From: Croceivirga thetidis
GTDB lineage: Bacteria; Bacteroidota; Bacteroidia; Flavobacteriales; Flavobacteriaceae
Direction of reading: 5' to 3'
Length of the DNA stretch: 64,000 nt
Assembly: GCF_012272815.1 (NCBI RefSeq)
Contig: NZ_JAAWWL010000002.1
Location: forward strand, 960,280 to 1,024,279
Shown: positions 51,350-61,419 of the stretch, in pieces
How the letters are laid out: each line of letters starts with the position of its first letter
Position numbering within the stretch: the stretch's first letter is position 1
Notes under the pieces: generated by a model
The model's input: the letters and a program-made list of their open reading frames with translations, nothing else
The model's database searches: none
Told to the model about the DNA's origin: nothing
Program-made: the position numbers and the translations under genes

Positions 51350-51865
51350 CTATCTAAAAAACCTTAATGTGATTACCCTTATTTGAAAAAATAAGTAAAA
51401 CACCCCGGCTAGCACTACTGCAAAAAGCATTGGAATCATAGCTCCAAAAGTGTAGGATGTGCCCAATACCCAGCCCAGCAAAAATTCAGATTTGTAAAGT
51501 GGGAAAATAAATGCTTGTGCGAAAATGGAAAGCAATAGCAAACCAGGAATCTCTATGCCGTTTTCAAAACATACCGAAATGGCCAGCGATACAGCGAAAG
51601 CGGACAAAAAACGCATAAAGACCAATTTCAAGCTGTCTTTGTCATCATGATTATTTACCCTTTTAGCAATACGCGCTAAAAGAACCCAACAAAAAAATGG
51701 CAAGATAATGGCACCCAACCAATTGGGAAAAGGGGGCATGTTCTTATCCATAAAAAGATAATGGACAGGGATGCCATCGTGAAAGTAGTCCCACAACACA
51801 TGTGCCCAAACTAAAACGGTTACCAAAGCGGTACAAATAATTCGTGATTGCAGATTAAATTTCAT
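51350..51865 (-). CDS. multi-pass membrane protein, function unknown
   Basis: 171 residues with about five hydrophobic helices (approximately residues 8-26, 46-64, 84-102, 108-124, 138-160) and a basic C-terminus (RVITLRFFR). His residues occur close to helix 1 (WAHVLWDYFHDGIPVHY), a pattern reminiscent of small membrane hydrolases of the YdjM kind, but the motif is not strong enough to assign that family. It converges on the TIM-barrel gene with 20 bases between stops. The following intergenic region (51866-52034) shows no gene, hairpin or clear promoter that I can support. Confidence 0.6.
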   Translation of the reverse strand: MKFNLQSRIICTALVTVLVWAHVLWDYFHDGIPVHYLFMDKNMPPFPNWLGAIILPFFCWVLLARIAKRVNNHDDKDSLKLVFMRFLSAFAVSLAISVCFENGIEIPGLLLLSIFAQAFIFPLYKSEFLLGWVLGTSYTFGAMIPMLFAVVLAGVFYLFFQIRVITLRFFR

Positions 51866-52034
51866 TTAGCGTTAGGTTTGAAGTTGATGAGAATCCATAA
51901 TTGGACTAGCCAATATTCAATTTGTTACAATCCTAAAAATTAATTGGAGTTTCATAAACCCAGCAGAATAGAACAACATTTAAGTGCCTAGAGTTCTGGA
52001 TAACCAAAATGTTATAGGTTTATTTGAGAAGAAA

Positions 52035-53651
52035 TTAATTCGATAAAATCATATCAGCACCTTTCTCCGCAATCATATAAACAGGAGCATTTGTGTTACC
52101 AGAAACAATTTTGGGCATTATAGAGGCATCAACGACACGAATCCCTTCCAGACCATGCACTTTTAATTCGTTATCAACCACAGCCATTGCATCATTACCC
52201 ATTTTACAGGTGCCTACCGGATGGTAAATTGTTTCTACACTCTTTCGTATATGGGCTTTCCAATCCGCATCTGATGTTGGAATAGTATTTGGCATTAATA
52301 GTTCATCCCGATAGGTATCAAAATCTGATTGCCTTAAGAGTTCCAAGGCCAGTTTTCCTCCTTTTACTAAAGCAGCCATATCTTCACTTTCAGAAAGAAA
52401 ATTTGGGTCAATTTTTGGCGCTTCAAAAGGGTCTTTACTTTTCAAAGAAACCTCTCCTTTGCTTCTTGGATGCAGTAATGATGGTAAAATGGTATATCCA
52501 TCTTTTGGATGCACGAAGGTCTTTATGTCATATGCATCACCCCCATAAACATCTCCCATATGCATTGGCGCGAAATGAAATTGAAAATTGGTGGACTCCC
52601 CTAATTTATCAATATTGAAAAACGCTACAGCCTCTAATGGACCGATAGTAAACGGGCCTTTCTTTCTGGTGAGATAGGACCAAATTGCCTTGAGTTGGCC
52701 CCATTGCGAGGCTCCATGATTTAATCCGACCCGTTGTTTGGCAGAAAACGAAACAGGATAAAACAAATGATCTTGTAAATTCCTTCCTACACCTTTTAAG
52801 TCGTGCTTTACGGGAATACCGATTTTTGAAAGCTCATCACCATCTCCTATGCCAGATAGCATCAAAAGTTGTGGAGAACCAAAAGCCCCACTGGAAAGAA
52901 TAATTTCTCGATTCGCATAAAAAGTCTGTTCTTTTTTGCCATTTAGTGTTTTAACTCCAATGGCCTTGTATCCTTGAAAAAGTATATTGCTTACTGTTGT
53001 TTTGGTCTTTATCGTCAAGTTGGGGTTTTCCAAAACAGGTTTCAGAAATGCGTTAGCGGCACTATGCCGTTTTGCATTTTTAATGGTGAATTGAAAATGT
53101 CCAATTCCTTCTTGTTTTCTTCCATTGTAGTCCGTGTTAATTGGAATTCCCAACTTCTGCCCAGCAGCAATGAAAGCTTCCGCGAAAGGGGTTTTGTAAT
53201 GTTGGGGGAGCGTCACGTTCAACTCTCCACTTGAACCATGAAATCCTTTGTCCATTGTCCCAGCTTGTTCGTGATGCTCGGACTTCATAAAATACTGCTT
53301 GACGGATTCGAAGTCCCAACCTTCATTGCCAAAAGAAGCCCAATGGTCGTAATCGTTTTTATTACCTCTAACGTAAGCCATGGCATTGGTCGAACTACTG
53401 CCACCTAGGGTTTTGCCTCTGGGTAGGTAAATCTTTCTATTATCGACATGGGGTTGTGGTTCGGTCCAAAATTGCCAATCGTATTTTTGACGAAACAACT
53501 TCACATAGGCCCCTGGAATCGAAATCAAAGGGTTAGAGTCTTTTCCACCAGCTTCCAATAATAATACCGTATGCTCCTTGCATAATCGGTTAGCCAAAAC
53601 GCAACCGGCCGAACCTGCACCTATGATTATATAATCGTAGTTCTTGGACAT
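52035..53651 (-). CDS. GMC-family FAD-dependent oxidoreductase (choline dehydrogenase-like)
   Basis: 538 residues, no signal peptide. The N-terminal FAD-binding beta-alpha-beta is YIIIGAGSAGCVLANRL; the first GMC signature is RGKTLGGSSSTNAMAYVRG, the second SSGAFGSPQLLMLSGIG. At the C-terminus, YHPVGTCKMGNDAMAVVD carries the catalytic His and SGNTNAPVYMIAEKGADMI the paired Asn. Length and motifs match choline/alcohol dehydrogenases (BetA-like, AlkJ-like). No betaine aldehyde dehydrogenase is adjacent, so choline as substrate is doubtful; an alcohol is safer. It is followed in the same direction by nothing for 168 bases and is preceded by a GNAT gene 33 bases upstream, probably the same transcript. 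Confidence 0.9.
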   Translation of the reverse strand: MSKNYDYIIIGAGSAGCVLANRLCKEHTVLLLEAGGKDSNPLISIPGAYVKLFRQKYDWQFWTEPQPHVDNRKIYLPRGKTLGGSSSTNAMAYVRGNKNDYDHWASFGNEGWDFESVKQYFMKSEHHEQAGTMDKGFHGSSGELNVTLPQHYKTPFAEAFIAAGQKLGIPINTDYNGRKQEGIGHFQFTIKNAKRHSAANAFLKPVLENPNLTIKTKTTVSNILFQGYKAIGVKTLNGKKEQTFYANREIILSSGAFGSPQLLMLSGIGDGDELSKIGIPVKHDLKGVGRNLQDHLFYPVSFSAKQRVGLNHGASQWGQLKAIWSYLTRKKGPFTIGPLEAVAFFNIDKLGESTNFQFHFAPMHMGDVYGGDAYDIKTFVHPKDGYTILPSLLHPRSKGEVSLKSKDPFEAPKIDPNFLSESEDMAALVKGGKLALELLRQSDFDTYRDELLMPNTIPTSDADWKAHIRKSVETIYHPVGTCKMGNDAMAVVDNELKVHGLEGIRVVDASIMPKIVSGNTNAPVYMIAEKGADMILSN

Positions 53652-53684
53652 GTCTAAATATAAATTTTAATACTTAACGATGCA

Positions 53685-54146
53685 CTAGATGAATTTCAAT
53701 TCCAAAATTTCATCACCATACTTATCATAAGTATTGGTCGATTTCCACCCCAAATGCCTATAGAATCCGTAGGCCCTAAATTTAGGCTCTGGAGTGGCTG
53801 CTAGCCATATTTTTTGAAACCCATGACCTTTGAGCTTTTCAGAGGTTTTTTGCAACAGTTCCTTTCCAAACCCAAGTCCGTCGAAGTCCTTTTCAACTGC
53901 CAAGACCAATACTTCACCAGAGTGAATATCTGCAAAACAAAAGCCGACTATCACCCCTTCGCACAAGCCTACAAAACCTATGATTTGGTTATTGGCCAAT
54001 AATTCTGACCAAGATTTAAGAGTTATCCCCATTGATTGGAGTCTTGTTGCAGAAATTGGGTTGTCCTTGGTTTGGCCTCTTATCTGAATGCATCGGGGCA
54101 GGTCTTCTATTTCTGCCTGTCTAATTTTTTTTAATTCTGATATCAT
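53685..54146 (-). CDS. GNAT-family N-acetyltransferase
   Basis: 153 residues. IRQAEIEDLPRCIQIRGQTK opens the fold, EVLVLAVEKDFDGLGFGKELLQ holds beta-4 and the Gly-x-Gly acetyl-CoA loop (GLGFG), and FRAYGFYRHLGWKS is the C-terminal FYxxxGF block. The substrate is unpredictable. It is the third GNAT of the window and belongs to a different subgroup from those at 12729 and 41033. It starts 137 bases from the divergent BNR-repeat gene. Confidence 0.85.
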   Translation of the reverse strand: MISELKKIRQAEIEDLPRCIQIRGQTKDNPISATRLQSMGITLKSWSELLANNQIIGFVGLCEGVIVGFCFADIHSGEVLVLAVEKDFDGLGFGKELLQKTSEKLKGHGFQKIWLAATPEPKFRAYGFYRHLGWKSTNTYDKYGDEILELKFI

Positions 54147-54254
54147 CGGATATAGCTCTACAATGTTTTTTGCGAATTTTTAAGGTGTTTTACCAAGGTA
54201 CAAAACTCAACTTTCCTTAACACCACTTTAAGAATTACCCCCTTTTGATTAAGT

Positions 54255-54262
54255 TATCTTTA
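54255..54262 (+). promoter_or_regulatory. -7 element TATCTTTA of the BNR-protein operon
   Basis: TATCTTTA lies 21 bases before the ATG at 54284 and agrees with TAnnTTTG except at the last base. It would drive the run of three genes that follows. Confidence 0.45.
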
Positions 54263-54283
54263 GCCGACTAATTAACTACCAAA

Positions 54284-57200
54284 ATGAAACATCTTTTTTC
54301 CCTTTTGATGCTCTTCGCATCAATTTCCATTTTCGCACAAGAATTTTCTATGGATTTGGTTCAAGACATGAAACCAAGAAATATTGGTCCTGCCGGGATG
54401 AGCGGTCGGGTAACCGCTATTGACGTTCAACTTTCGAATCCAGATGTAATGTATGTTGGAACTGCCTCAGGTGGGCTATGGAAATCCACTTCAGGAGGCA
54501 TTAAATGGGAACCCATTTTCGATAAAGAAGTTACCGCTTCAATTGGTGCTGTAGCAATTCAACAATCCAATCCATCAGTGATTTGGGTGGGTACAGGAGA
54601 AGGTAATCCGAGAAACAGTTTAAATGGTGGCTATGGTGTTTACAAATCGCTTGACGGTGGTAAAAACTGGACGGCAATGGGATTGGAAAAAACTAGACAT
54701 ATCCATCGTATCATCGTAGACCCAACTGACCCCAACACTGTTTATGTTGGAGCAATTGGTTCTCCATGGGGTATTCATCCGGAGCGAGGTGTTTTCAAAA
54801 CAACCGATGGCGGCAAGACATGGTCTAAGGTTCTATTTGTAAACAATAAAACTGGGGTTGCCGATATGGTTATGGACCCTACAAATCCAAATAAATTGAT
54901 AGTTGCCATGTGGGAACACAAACGCGACCCATGGTTCTTTAAATCAGGTGGTGAAGGCAGTGGACTTTACATGACCCACGATGGTGGAAATTCATGGAAG
55001 GAACTATCAGAAGAAGATGGTTTACCAAAAGGTGAATTAGGAAGAATTGGTGTTGCAATAGCACATAACAAACCTAACGTGGTTTATGCTTTGGTAGAGG
55101 CCAAAAAGAATGCATTGTATAAGTCAGAAGATGGCGGTTTTAAATGGAAAAAGGTCAATGATAAAAATGATATTGGAAATCGGCCTTTTTATTACTCTGA
55201 TATATTCGTTGATTCAGAAAATGAAAATAGAGTCTATTCAGTATTCACCTATGTAAATGTATCTGAAGATGGAGGTAAAAACTTTAAACAACTGATGCCT
55301 GCCTACGGTGTTGACAATGGGGTGCACCCTGACCATCATGCTTGGTGGATACACCCAGAAAATGGCCAATTCATGATTGATGGTAATGATGGGGGAATGA
55401 ACATTACCAAAGATGGTGGCAAAACTTGGCGCTTTATTGGCAATCTACCTGTTGCACAATTCTATCACATTAATGTTGATGAAGAATACCCGTATAACGT
55501 TTATGGAGGAATGCAAGACAATGGGTCGTGGCGAGGACCTGCATACGTTTGGAGGGCACAAGGAATTCGCAACAGTTACTGGCAAGAAATTGCGTTTGGC
55601 GATGGTTTTGACGTGGTTCCTGATAAGGATGACAATCAATTTGGCTACGCCATGAGCCAACAAGGTTTTGTAAGTCGTTACGACTGGAAAACGGGTAACA
55701 ACTTCACGGTAAGGCCAACCCCTCCAGATGCCGACACCAAACTTCGATTCAATTGGAATGCGGCCATTGGACAAGACCCTTTTGATAATTCAACAGTATA
55801 TTTTGGAAGCCAGTTTGTACACAAATCCACAAATAAAGGGCAAACATGGGAGGTGATTTCTCCTGACATGACCACCAATGACCCTGAAAAGCAAAAACAA
55901 AGTGAGAGCGGTGGTTTGACAATGGATGCAACCGGGGCCGAGAACCATTGTACTATTTTGGTTATCGAGCCATCTCCTGTTGAAAAAGACATGCTTTGGG
56001 TTGGTACCGATGACGGCCGGGTTCATTACACCCAAAATGGAGGCACATCATGGACTGACGTTACAGCCAATATAAAAGGTTTACCAAAAGGTAGTTGGAT
56101 TCCCCAAATAAAAGCATCCCAGAAAAACAAAGGGGAGGCTTTATTGATTGCCAACGATTACCGTCGATTCAACTATACTCCGTATGCTTATCGCACTAAA
56201 GACTATGGAAAAACATGGACGCGTATTGTTGATGGCAATGATGTTGAAAGTTACACCTTGTCAATTGTTGAAGACGCTGAGAACCCGAATCTGATGTTTT
56301 TAGGAACGGATGATGGGCTTTATGTTTCTTTTGATGCCGGTAACAAATGGCAAAAATGGACCGAAGGCTATCCAACGGTTTCGACAAAAGACTTGGTCAT
56401 TCACCCTAGGGAACAAGATTTGGTAATTGGAACCTTTGGCCGTGCAGCCTGGGTCTTGGATGATATCCGCCCGCTTCGGGAACTTGCACAAAGTACAAAT
56501 GCTTTAAATCAAGATATCGCTTTGTTCGATAGTCCAGATGCTTATTTATCTGCCTACCAACAAGGTACTGGTAGTCGTTTTGGTGGTGACGCCCTATACC
56601 AAGGGGAGAATCGTAAACGAGGTGCCATGATCACCTATTACTTAAAAGAAGGTAAGAAGGATATGGCCAAAACTAAAAAGGACAAAACAGAAGAAAAGAA
56701 AGAAGAATCTGAAGAAAATTCAGCCTCCAAAAAAGAAATGACAGGAGTGCAAAAGAAGGATTCCATTCAGTTTGATTTTTATGATGGAGATAGATTGATA
56801 CGAACTTTGAAATATAAAACTCCAGATAAGAAAGGCTTTCACAGAGTGTATTGGGGCTTGAATGAAAAAGGTCCTGACCGTCCTGCTCGAAAAATCAGTA
56901 AACGTAAAAACGAACCTGGAGGAGTTACCGTCAAACCAGGAACCTACAAAGTAAAAGCTCATTTCGGTGATACCGCAGATTCTACAATGGTAACTGTTAA
57001 AACCGACCCCCGATTAAACGTATCCATGGCTAGTATTAATGAAGTTTATACAAGCAGAAAACAACTGGAGCAACAAATTCAAACAGCAGCTGATGCCGTA
57101 AAGCAGTTGGTGGAAAGCAAGGATTTGGCCAACAAATACAGTAAGGAACTCAAAGAGTTGGATAAAGAAAAATTTAAAGCACAAATCGATGCTTCGAAGG

Positions 57201-57514
57201 ATATCGTAAAGAAAATTGATTCGGTAGTGGCGCTTTATATTGGCAAAGAGGACAAGAGACAGGGCATAACCCGAAATCCGGAAATTACGGTTATGCAGCG
57301 TTTGAATACAGCCAATTTTTATTCAGCGACCCGTAAAAATGGTATTACGGAAACTGAGAAAAGATTAATTCGTTTTGCCGAGGATGAACTAAAAAGCGCT
57401 TTGGATAAAACCAATGCCTTTTTCAATGAAAATTGGAAGGCATATAGAACTGATATTGAAAGATTGGATTTATCTCCTTTCAAAGAGACCGAAACATTCA
57501 CAATTGATAAATAA
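54284..57514 (+). CDS. exported sortilin/BNR-repeat (Asp-box) beta-propeller protein
   Basis: 1076 residues. Signal peptide (1-18, SISIFAQEF). Residues 30-740 form tandem propellers with about ten Asp-box motifs (S/T-x-D-x-G-x-x-W): SLDGGKNW, TTDGGKTW, THDGGNSW, SEDGGFKW, TKDGGKTW, STNKGQTW, TQNGGTSW, TKDYGKTW, SFDAGNKW among them. This is the VPS10/sortilin-like family often named glycosyl hydrolase in databases, but no sialidase active site is apparent. A Lys/Glu-rich linker (about 795-825) leads to a FlgD-like or immunoglobulin-like domain (GVTVKPGTYKVKAHF) and a C-terminal coiled coil. Likely outer-surface protein of unknown ligand. The S9 peptidase gene follows 6 bases later. Confidence 0.82.
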   Translation: MKHLFSLLMLFASISIFAQEFSMDLVQDMKPRNIGPAGMSGRVTAIDVQLSNPDVMYVGTASGGLWKSTSGGIKWEPIFDKEVTASIGAVAIQQSNPSVIWVGTGEGNPRNSLNGGYGVYKSLDGGKNWTAMGLEKTRHIHRIIVDPTDPNTVYVGAIGSPWGIHPERGVFKTTDGGKTWSKVLFVNNKTGVADMVMDPTNPNKLIVAMWEHKRDPWFFKSGGEGSGLYMTHDGGNSWKELSEEDGLPKGELGRIGVAIAHNKPNVVYALVEAKKNALYKSEDGGFKWKKVNDKNDIGNRPFYYSDIFVDSENENRVYSVFTYVNVSEDGGKNFKQLMPAYGVDNGVHPDHHAWWIHPENGQFMIDGNDGGMNITKDGGKTWRFIGNLPVAQFYHINVDEEYPYNVYGGMQDNGSWRGPAYVWRAQGIRNSYWQEIAFGDGFDVVPDKDDNQFGYAMSQQGFVSRYDWKTGNNFTVRPTPPDADTKLRFNWNAAIGQDPFDNSTVYFGSQFVHKSTNKGQTWEVISPDMTTNDPEKQKQSESGGLTMDATGAENHCTILVIEPSPVEKDMLWVGTDDGRVHYTQNGGTSWTDVTANIKGLPKGSWIPQIKASQKNKGEALLIANDYRRFNYTPYAYRTKDYGKTWTRIVDGNDVESYTLSIVEDAENPNLMFLGTDDGLYVSFDAGNKWQKWTEGYPTVSTKDLVIHPREQDLVIGTFGRAAWVLDDIRPLRELAQSTNALNQDIALFDSPDAYLSAYQQGTGSRFGGDALYQGENRKRGAMITYYLKEGKKDMAKTKKDKTEEKKEESEENSASKKEMTGVQKKDSIQFDFYDGDRLIRTLKYKTPDKKGFHRVYWGLNEKGPDRPARKISKRKNEPGGVTVKPGTYKVKAHFGDTADSTMVTVKTDPRLNVSMASINEVYTSRKQLEQQIQTAADAVKQLVESKDLANKYSKELKELDKEKFKAQIDASKDIVKKIDSVVALYIGKEDKRQGITRNPEITVMQRLNTANFYSATRKNGITETEKRLIRFAEDELKSALDKTNAFFNENWKAYRTDIERLDLSPFKETETFTIDK

Positions 57515-57520
57515 CAAGTC

Positions 57521-59443
57521 ATGAGAAAAATGAGTTTACTCGCAGCTCTTGTAATATTCTGGAGTTGCAAAGAAGAAAAAAAGGAGCCCTCTATTGCTGA
57601 GACCATGAAAACTTACTCCATTGCCCAAATGATGGACAATGAGGCCATTGGTGGTGGTAGCTTTTCATCAAATAGCGACAAACTTTTGGTGCATAGTAAT
57701 CGAACTGGAATTTACAATGCCTATGCACTTTCTGTCGAAGATGGAACCATGGAGGCACTTACGGCATCTGACAGCTCTTCAGTATTCACGACGAGTTATT
57801 TTCCTAATGACGATAGAATTCTATTGAGTAAAGACAATAATGGCGACGAAATCTATCAAATCTATCTAAGGGATACTACCGGAACTGTAACAAACCTTAC
57901 TCCATTTGAAGGAGCAAGAGCTAATTTTTATGGTTGGAGCAAAGACGAAAAGAGTTTTTATTTCGGTTCAAATAAGCGTAATCCACAGTTCACTGACGTT
58001 TACAAAATGAACTTGGAGGATTTTAGCCATACGCTACTTTATGAGAACGAAGAAGGTCTAGACGTAGGTGAAATTTCTGATGATGAGAAGTATTTGGCCT
58101 TGGTTAAACCTGTCAATACGAACGACATTGATTTATTCCTGTATTCTATGGAGGATGGAAGCATGACCAAAATCAATGAAAACCAAAGCGCTAACTCACC
58201 TGAAGATTTCTCAAAAGATGGCAAGTATTTGTATTACACCACTGATGATGGAGGTGAATTCAGTTACCTAAAGCGTTACAATCTCGCTGATGGCTCTTCT
58301 GAAAAAGTACTCGAAAAAGAATGGGATATTATGGGCTCTTACTTTACCCGTTCGGGCAAGTATAGAGTAACATACGTGAACGAAGATGGCCGAAACGTAA
58401 TTGAGGTTTTTGATACCGAAAGCGAAAAGAATATTGACCTTCCAACTTTTGAAGGAGGTGCCATTACAAGTGTTGGTTTTTCGAAAGACGATTCAGCAAT
58501 GCGGTTCTATTTAGGCGGTTCTGATACCCCTTCAAATTTGTATCACCTAGATTTGGAAACTGGTGATTATAAAAAGCTTACCAACGTTTTGAATCCTGAG
58601 ATACAAGCTCAGGACATGGTAACTGCAGAAGTCATTCGTTATCCTTCTTTCGACGGCGTGGAGATTCCAGCTATCTATTACAAGCCCCATCAAGCTTCTG
58701 CAGAAAATCCTGTTCCGGCATTGGTTTGGGTTCATGGTGGTCCTGGTGGGCAATCAAGACAAAATTTCAACTCTATTATTCAATATTTGGTGAATCATGG
58801 TTATGCCGTACTGGCAGTTAACAACCGAGGCAGTAGTGGTTATGGCAAGACCTTTTTTCAAATGGATGATTTAAATCATGGTGATAAAGATTTAAAGGAT
58901 TGTGTGGAAGGAAAAAACTGGTTGGCTGCACAGACCGAAATTGATGGAGAAAAAATTGGAATTATCGGTGGTTCCTATGGGGGTTATATGACCATGGCCG
59001 CTTTAACCTTTACCCCTGAAGAATTCGATGTTGGAGTCAACATATTTGGAGTGACCAATTGGATGCGAACCTTAAAGAGTATTCCACCATGGTGGGAGTC
59101 GTTCAAAGATGCTCTCTATAAAGAATTGGGAGACCCGTACAGTGCAGATTCGGTACGACTAAAGAAAATTTCACCTCTTTTTCATGCGGATAACGTGACC
59201 AAACCATTGATTGTACTGCAAGGGGCGCAAGATCCAAGGGTGCTACAGGTAGAATCGGATGAAATTGTGGCCAGCGTACGGAAAAATGACGTTCCGGTTG
59301 AATATGTCTTATTTGAAGACGAAGGACATGGCTTTGTCAAAAAGGAGAACCAAATTGAAGCGTACAGCAAAATATTGGAGTTTCTCGATCTTCATTTGAA
59401 AAAAGACATTGAGGAACCTATAAAAGACGGAGGTGATATTTAA
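57521..59443 (+). CDS. S9-family (prolyl oligopeptidase-like) peptidase lipoprotein
   Basis: 640 residues. Lipoprotein signal ALVIFWSCKEEKK (lipid on the Cys). N-terminal TolB/PD40-like propeller (about 35-370), then an alpha/beta-hydrolase domain with VWVHGGPGGQSRQNF (oxyanion region) and the triad Ser485 (GGSYGGYM), Asp571 (GAQDPRV) and His603 (EGHGF). It resembles the acylaminoacyl-peptidase/DPP-like branch of S9 and probably cleaves short peptides at the outer surface or in the periplasm. The stop is directly followed by the ATG of the DUF2490 gene, so the two are co-translated. Confidence 0.92.
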   Translation: MRKMSLLAALVIFWSCKEEKKEPSIAETMKTYSIAQMMDNEAIGGGSFSSNSDKLLVHSNRTGIYNAYALSVEDGTMEALTASDSSSVFTTSYFPNDDRILLSKDNNGDEIYQIYLRDTTGTVTNLTPFEGARANFYGWSKDEKSFYFGSNKRNPQFTDVYKMNLEDFSHTLLYENEEGLDVGEISDDEKYLALVKPVNTNDIDLFLYSMEDGSMTKINENQSANSPEDFSKDGKYLYYTTDDGGEFSYLKRYNLADGSSEKVLEKEWDIMGSYFTRSGKYRVTYVNEDGRNVIEVFDTESEKNIDLPTFEGGAITSVGFSKDDSAMRFYLGGSDTPSNLYHLDLETGDYKKLTNVLNPEIQAQDMVTAEVIRYPSFDGVEIPAIYYKPHQASAENPVPALVWVHGGPGGQSRQNFNSIIQYLVNHGYAVLAVNNRGSSGYGKTFFQMDDLNHGDKDLKDCVEGKNWLAAQTEIDGEKIGIIGGSYGGYMTMAALTFTPEEFDVGVNIFGVTNWMRTLKSIPPWWESFKDALYKELGDPYSADSVRLKKISPLFHADNVTKPLIVLQGAQDPRVLQVESDEIVASVRKNDVPVEYVLFEDEGHGFVKKENQIEAYSKILEFLDLHLKKDIEEPIKDGGDI

Positions 59444-60154
59444 ATGAAGCGATTACTATATGTTTTTTTGTTGTTGGGTACTACCCTAATCGCCCAACAA
59501 CCTGGCGAAGAAGAAAATGGTATTTGGTATATGTATTTCGGAATGAACAAAATCTCCGAAAAGTTTAGCATTCATACCGAAGCACAATTTCGTTATTACG
59601 AGACAAGTGCCAACTTTAACCAATTGTTATTGCGAACAGGGTTGAATTACCATATCAATCCTAATGCAATTGCGACTTTGGGGTATGCATATATCGATAC
59701 CGACCCATCTTTTGATAGCAACGAAACTTTAGTTAATGACATTGGTGAAAATCGAATATTTCAACAATTCATACTCAAGAACAAAGTTTGGGAGTTTTTA
59801 TTCGAACATCGGTATCGATTGGAACAACGATTTATAAAAGTTGAAGATGAGAATAGTCCATTTTTCGATGACAGAACCGAACATAGGGCACGTTATCGAA
59901 TTCAAATGACCTTACCATTGACTGATACCTTTTTCCTTAATTTCTATGACGAACTATTCATCAACTTGCAGGACAACTTGTTTGGTCAAAATCGTTTGTA
60001 TGGTGCGGTTGGTGTGAACCTTACCGATAATAGTAGTTTGCAATTTGGTTGGCTTAGAAACCAATTCTCAAATACAGTTTTTAATCGGTTTCAGATAGCT
60101 TTCTTTTATAATCCCGACCTAAGTGGAGTATTCAAGGAAAAAGCTAAGAATTGA
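59444..60154 (+). CDS. DUF2490 outer-membrane-type protein
   Basis: 236 residues. Signal peptide (1-17, TLIAQQPG). The body consists of alternating amphipathic beta strands rich in Phe, Tyr and Trp (IWYMYFGMNKISEKFSIHTE, FLFEHRYRLEQRFI, RARYRIQMTLPL, FNRFQIAFFYNP), the signature of DUF2490, a predicted small outer-membrane beta barrel. It starts immediately after the S9 peptidase stop. Function unknown; porin-like or structural roles have been guessed for the family. There is a 44-base gap to the next gene. Confidence 0.82.
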   Translation: MKRLLYVFLLLGTTLIAQQPGEEENGIWYMYFGMNKISEKFSIHTEAQFRYYETSANFNQLLLRTGLNYHINPNAIATLGYAYIDTDPSFDSNETLVNDIGENRIFQQFILKNKVWEFLFEHRYRLEQRFIKVEDENSPFFDDRTEHRARYRIQMTLPLTDTFFLNFYDELFINLQDNLFGQNRLYGAVGVNLTDNSSLQFGWLRNQFSNTVFNRFQIAFFYNPDLSGVFKEKAKN

Positions 60155-60198
60155 TTTTATCATTTTAAGCTCTTATTCTTTAACCATTATTGTAAACG

Positions 60199-61419
60199 AT
60201 GAACACAGAAAAAGTAGCTTTTCAGAACAGTGAAGGACAACAATTGGTAGGACGCTTAGAATTACCAGTCGACCGACATCCACACAATTTTGTTCTATTT
60301 GCCCACTGTTTCACTTGTACCAAAAATCTCTCAGCGGTACGGAATATCTCAAAAACATTGACGTCAAATGGGTTTGGTGTATTGCGTTTTGACTTTACCG
60401 GTCTTGGTGAAAGTGAAGGAGATTTTGCAGACACAAATTTTTCTGGCAATGTTCAAGACTTGGTAGCCGCGGCAATGTATCTTAAAGAAACCCATGAATC
60501 CCCTACGCTTTTAGTTGGACATTCCTTGGGTGGAGCTGCAGTCATATTTGCGGCAACTGAAATTGAATCAGTTAAAGCAGTTGCCACTGTCGGCGCACCT
60601 TCGAATCCGGTTCATGTCAAACACCTTCTGAAAAGCGGCATTGACGAAATCAATAAGACTGGTAAGGCTGTGGTAAATCTAAGCGGTCGGGATTTTACCA
60701 TCAAAAAGCAGTTTTTGGATGACTTGCAGCAAAAATCATTGCCCGAGACAGTGAAAGCACTGCGAAAGCCCTTATTATTACTGCACTCACCGCAAGATGA
60801 TACGGTTGGAATCAAGAATGCCGAAGAAATATATATTGCAGCACACCATCCAAAAAGCTTTGTTTCCCTTGATGGCGCTGACCATCTGTTATTCAATAAA
60901 AAAGATTCTATTTATGTTGGAGAGGTTGTCTCTGGCTGGGCTAAAAGGTATCTTGACATATTGGATAGGGTAGTTGAAGATTTAAAAACAAAAAGTCAGG
61001 TTGCGGCCAGTCTTTCTTCTGAAGATGTATTTACAACCCAAATGAAGGTTGGCAGTCATTACCTTTTAGCTGACGAGCCAACAAGTTATGGAGGAAATGA
61101 CTTTGGGCCTTCACCCTACGAATTCGTATCAGCAGGTTTATCAGCATGTACGGCAATGACCATTCAAATGTACGCCAAGCGCAAAGGTTGGGATGTTCAA
61201 AATGTTGAAGTACATACCTCATATGATAAGAGACATGCGATAGATTGTGAGGAATGTGAAAGGGATACTGCCAAAATTGACACTTTTGATCGGGAAATCA
61301 GATTAACTGGAGAGCTAGATGAGAAGCAAAAGACCAGAATACTACAGATTGCTGACAAATGCCCTGTACATAAAACGCTTCACAGTGAAACCCAGGTTAT
61401 CACTAAATTGGTTGAATGA
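60199..61419 (+). CDS. alpha/beta hydrolase-OsmC fusion protein
   Basis: 406 residues, cytosolic. Residues 1-255 are an alpha/beta hydrolase with nucleophile Ser109 in VGHSLGGAAV, acid in LLHSPQDDTVG and His in LDGADHLLF. Residues 265-406 are an OsmC-like domain with the pair of peroxidatic/resolving cysteines Cys317 (GLSACTAMT) and Cys388 (ADKCPVHKTL), implying thiol-dependent reduction of organic hydroperoxides. The two halves are in one uninterrupted frame. The combination is known in several bacterial lineages; a hydrolase that frees a fatty acid or ester for the peroxidase to act on is a guess. It overlaps the following gene by four bases (ATGA). Confidence 0.9.
   Translation: MNTEKVAFQNSEGQQLVGRLELPVDRHPHNFVLFAHCFTCTKNLSAVRNISKTLTSNGFGVLRFDFTGLGESEGDFADTNFSGNVQDLVAAAMYLKETHESPTLLVGHSLGGAAVIFAATEIESVKAVATVGAPSNPVHVKHLLKSGIDEINKTGKAVVNLSGRDFTIKKQFLDDLQQKSLPETVKALRKPLLLLHSPQDDTVGIKNAEEIYIAAHHPKSFVSLDGADHLLFNKKDSIYVGEVVSGWAKRYLDILDRVVEDLKTKSQVAASLSSEDVFTTQMKVGSHYLLADEPTSYGGNDFGPSPYEFVSAGLSACTAMTIQMYAKRKGWDVQNVEVHTSYDKRHAIDCEECERDTAKIDTFDREIRLTGELDEKQKTRILQIADKCPVHKTLHSETQVITKLVE

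Noticed and set aside
51866-52034. Intergenic region between the membrane protein and the GMC oxidoreductase
   Set aside because: Searched for small genes, hairpins and repeats; found only AT-rich sequence without anything supportable.
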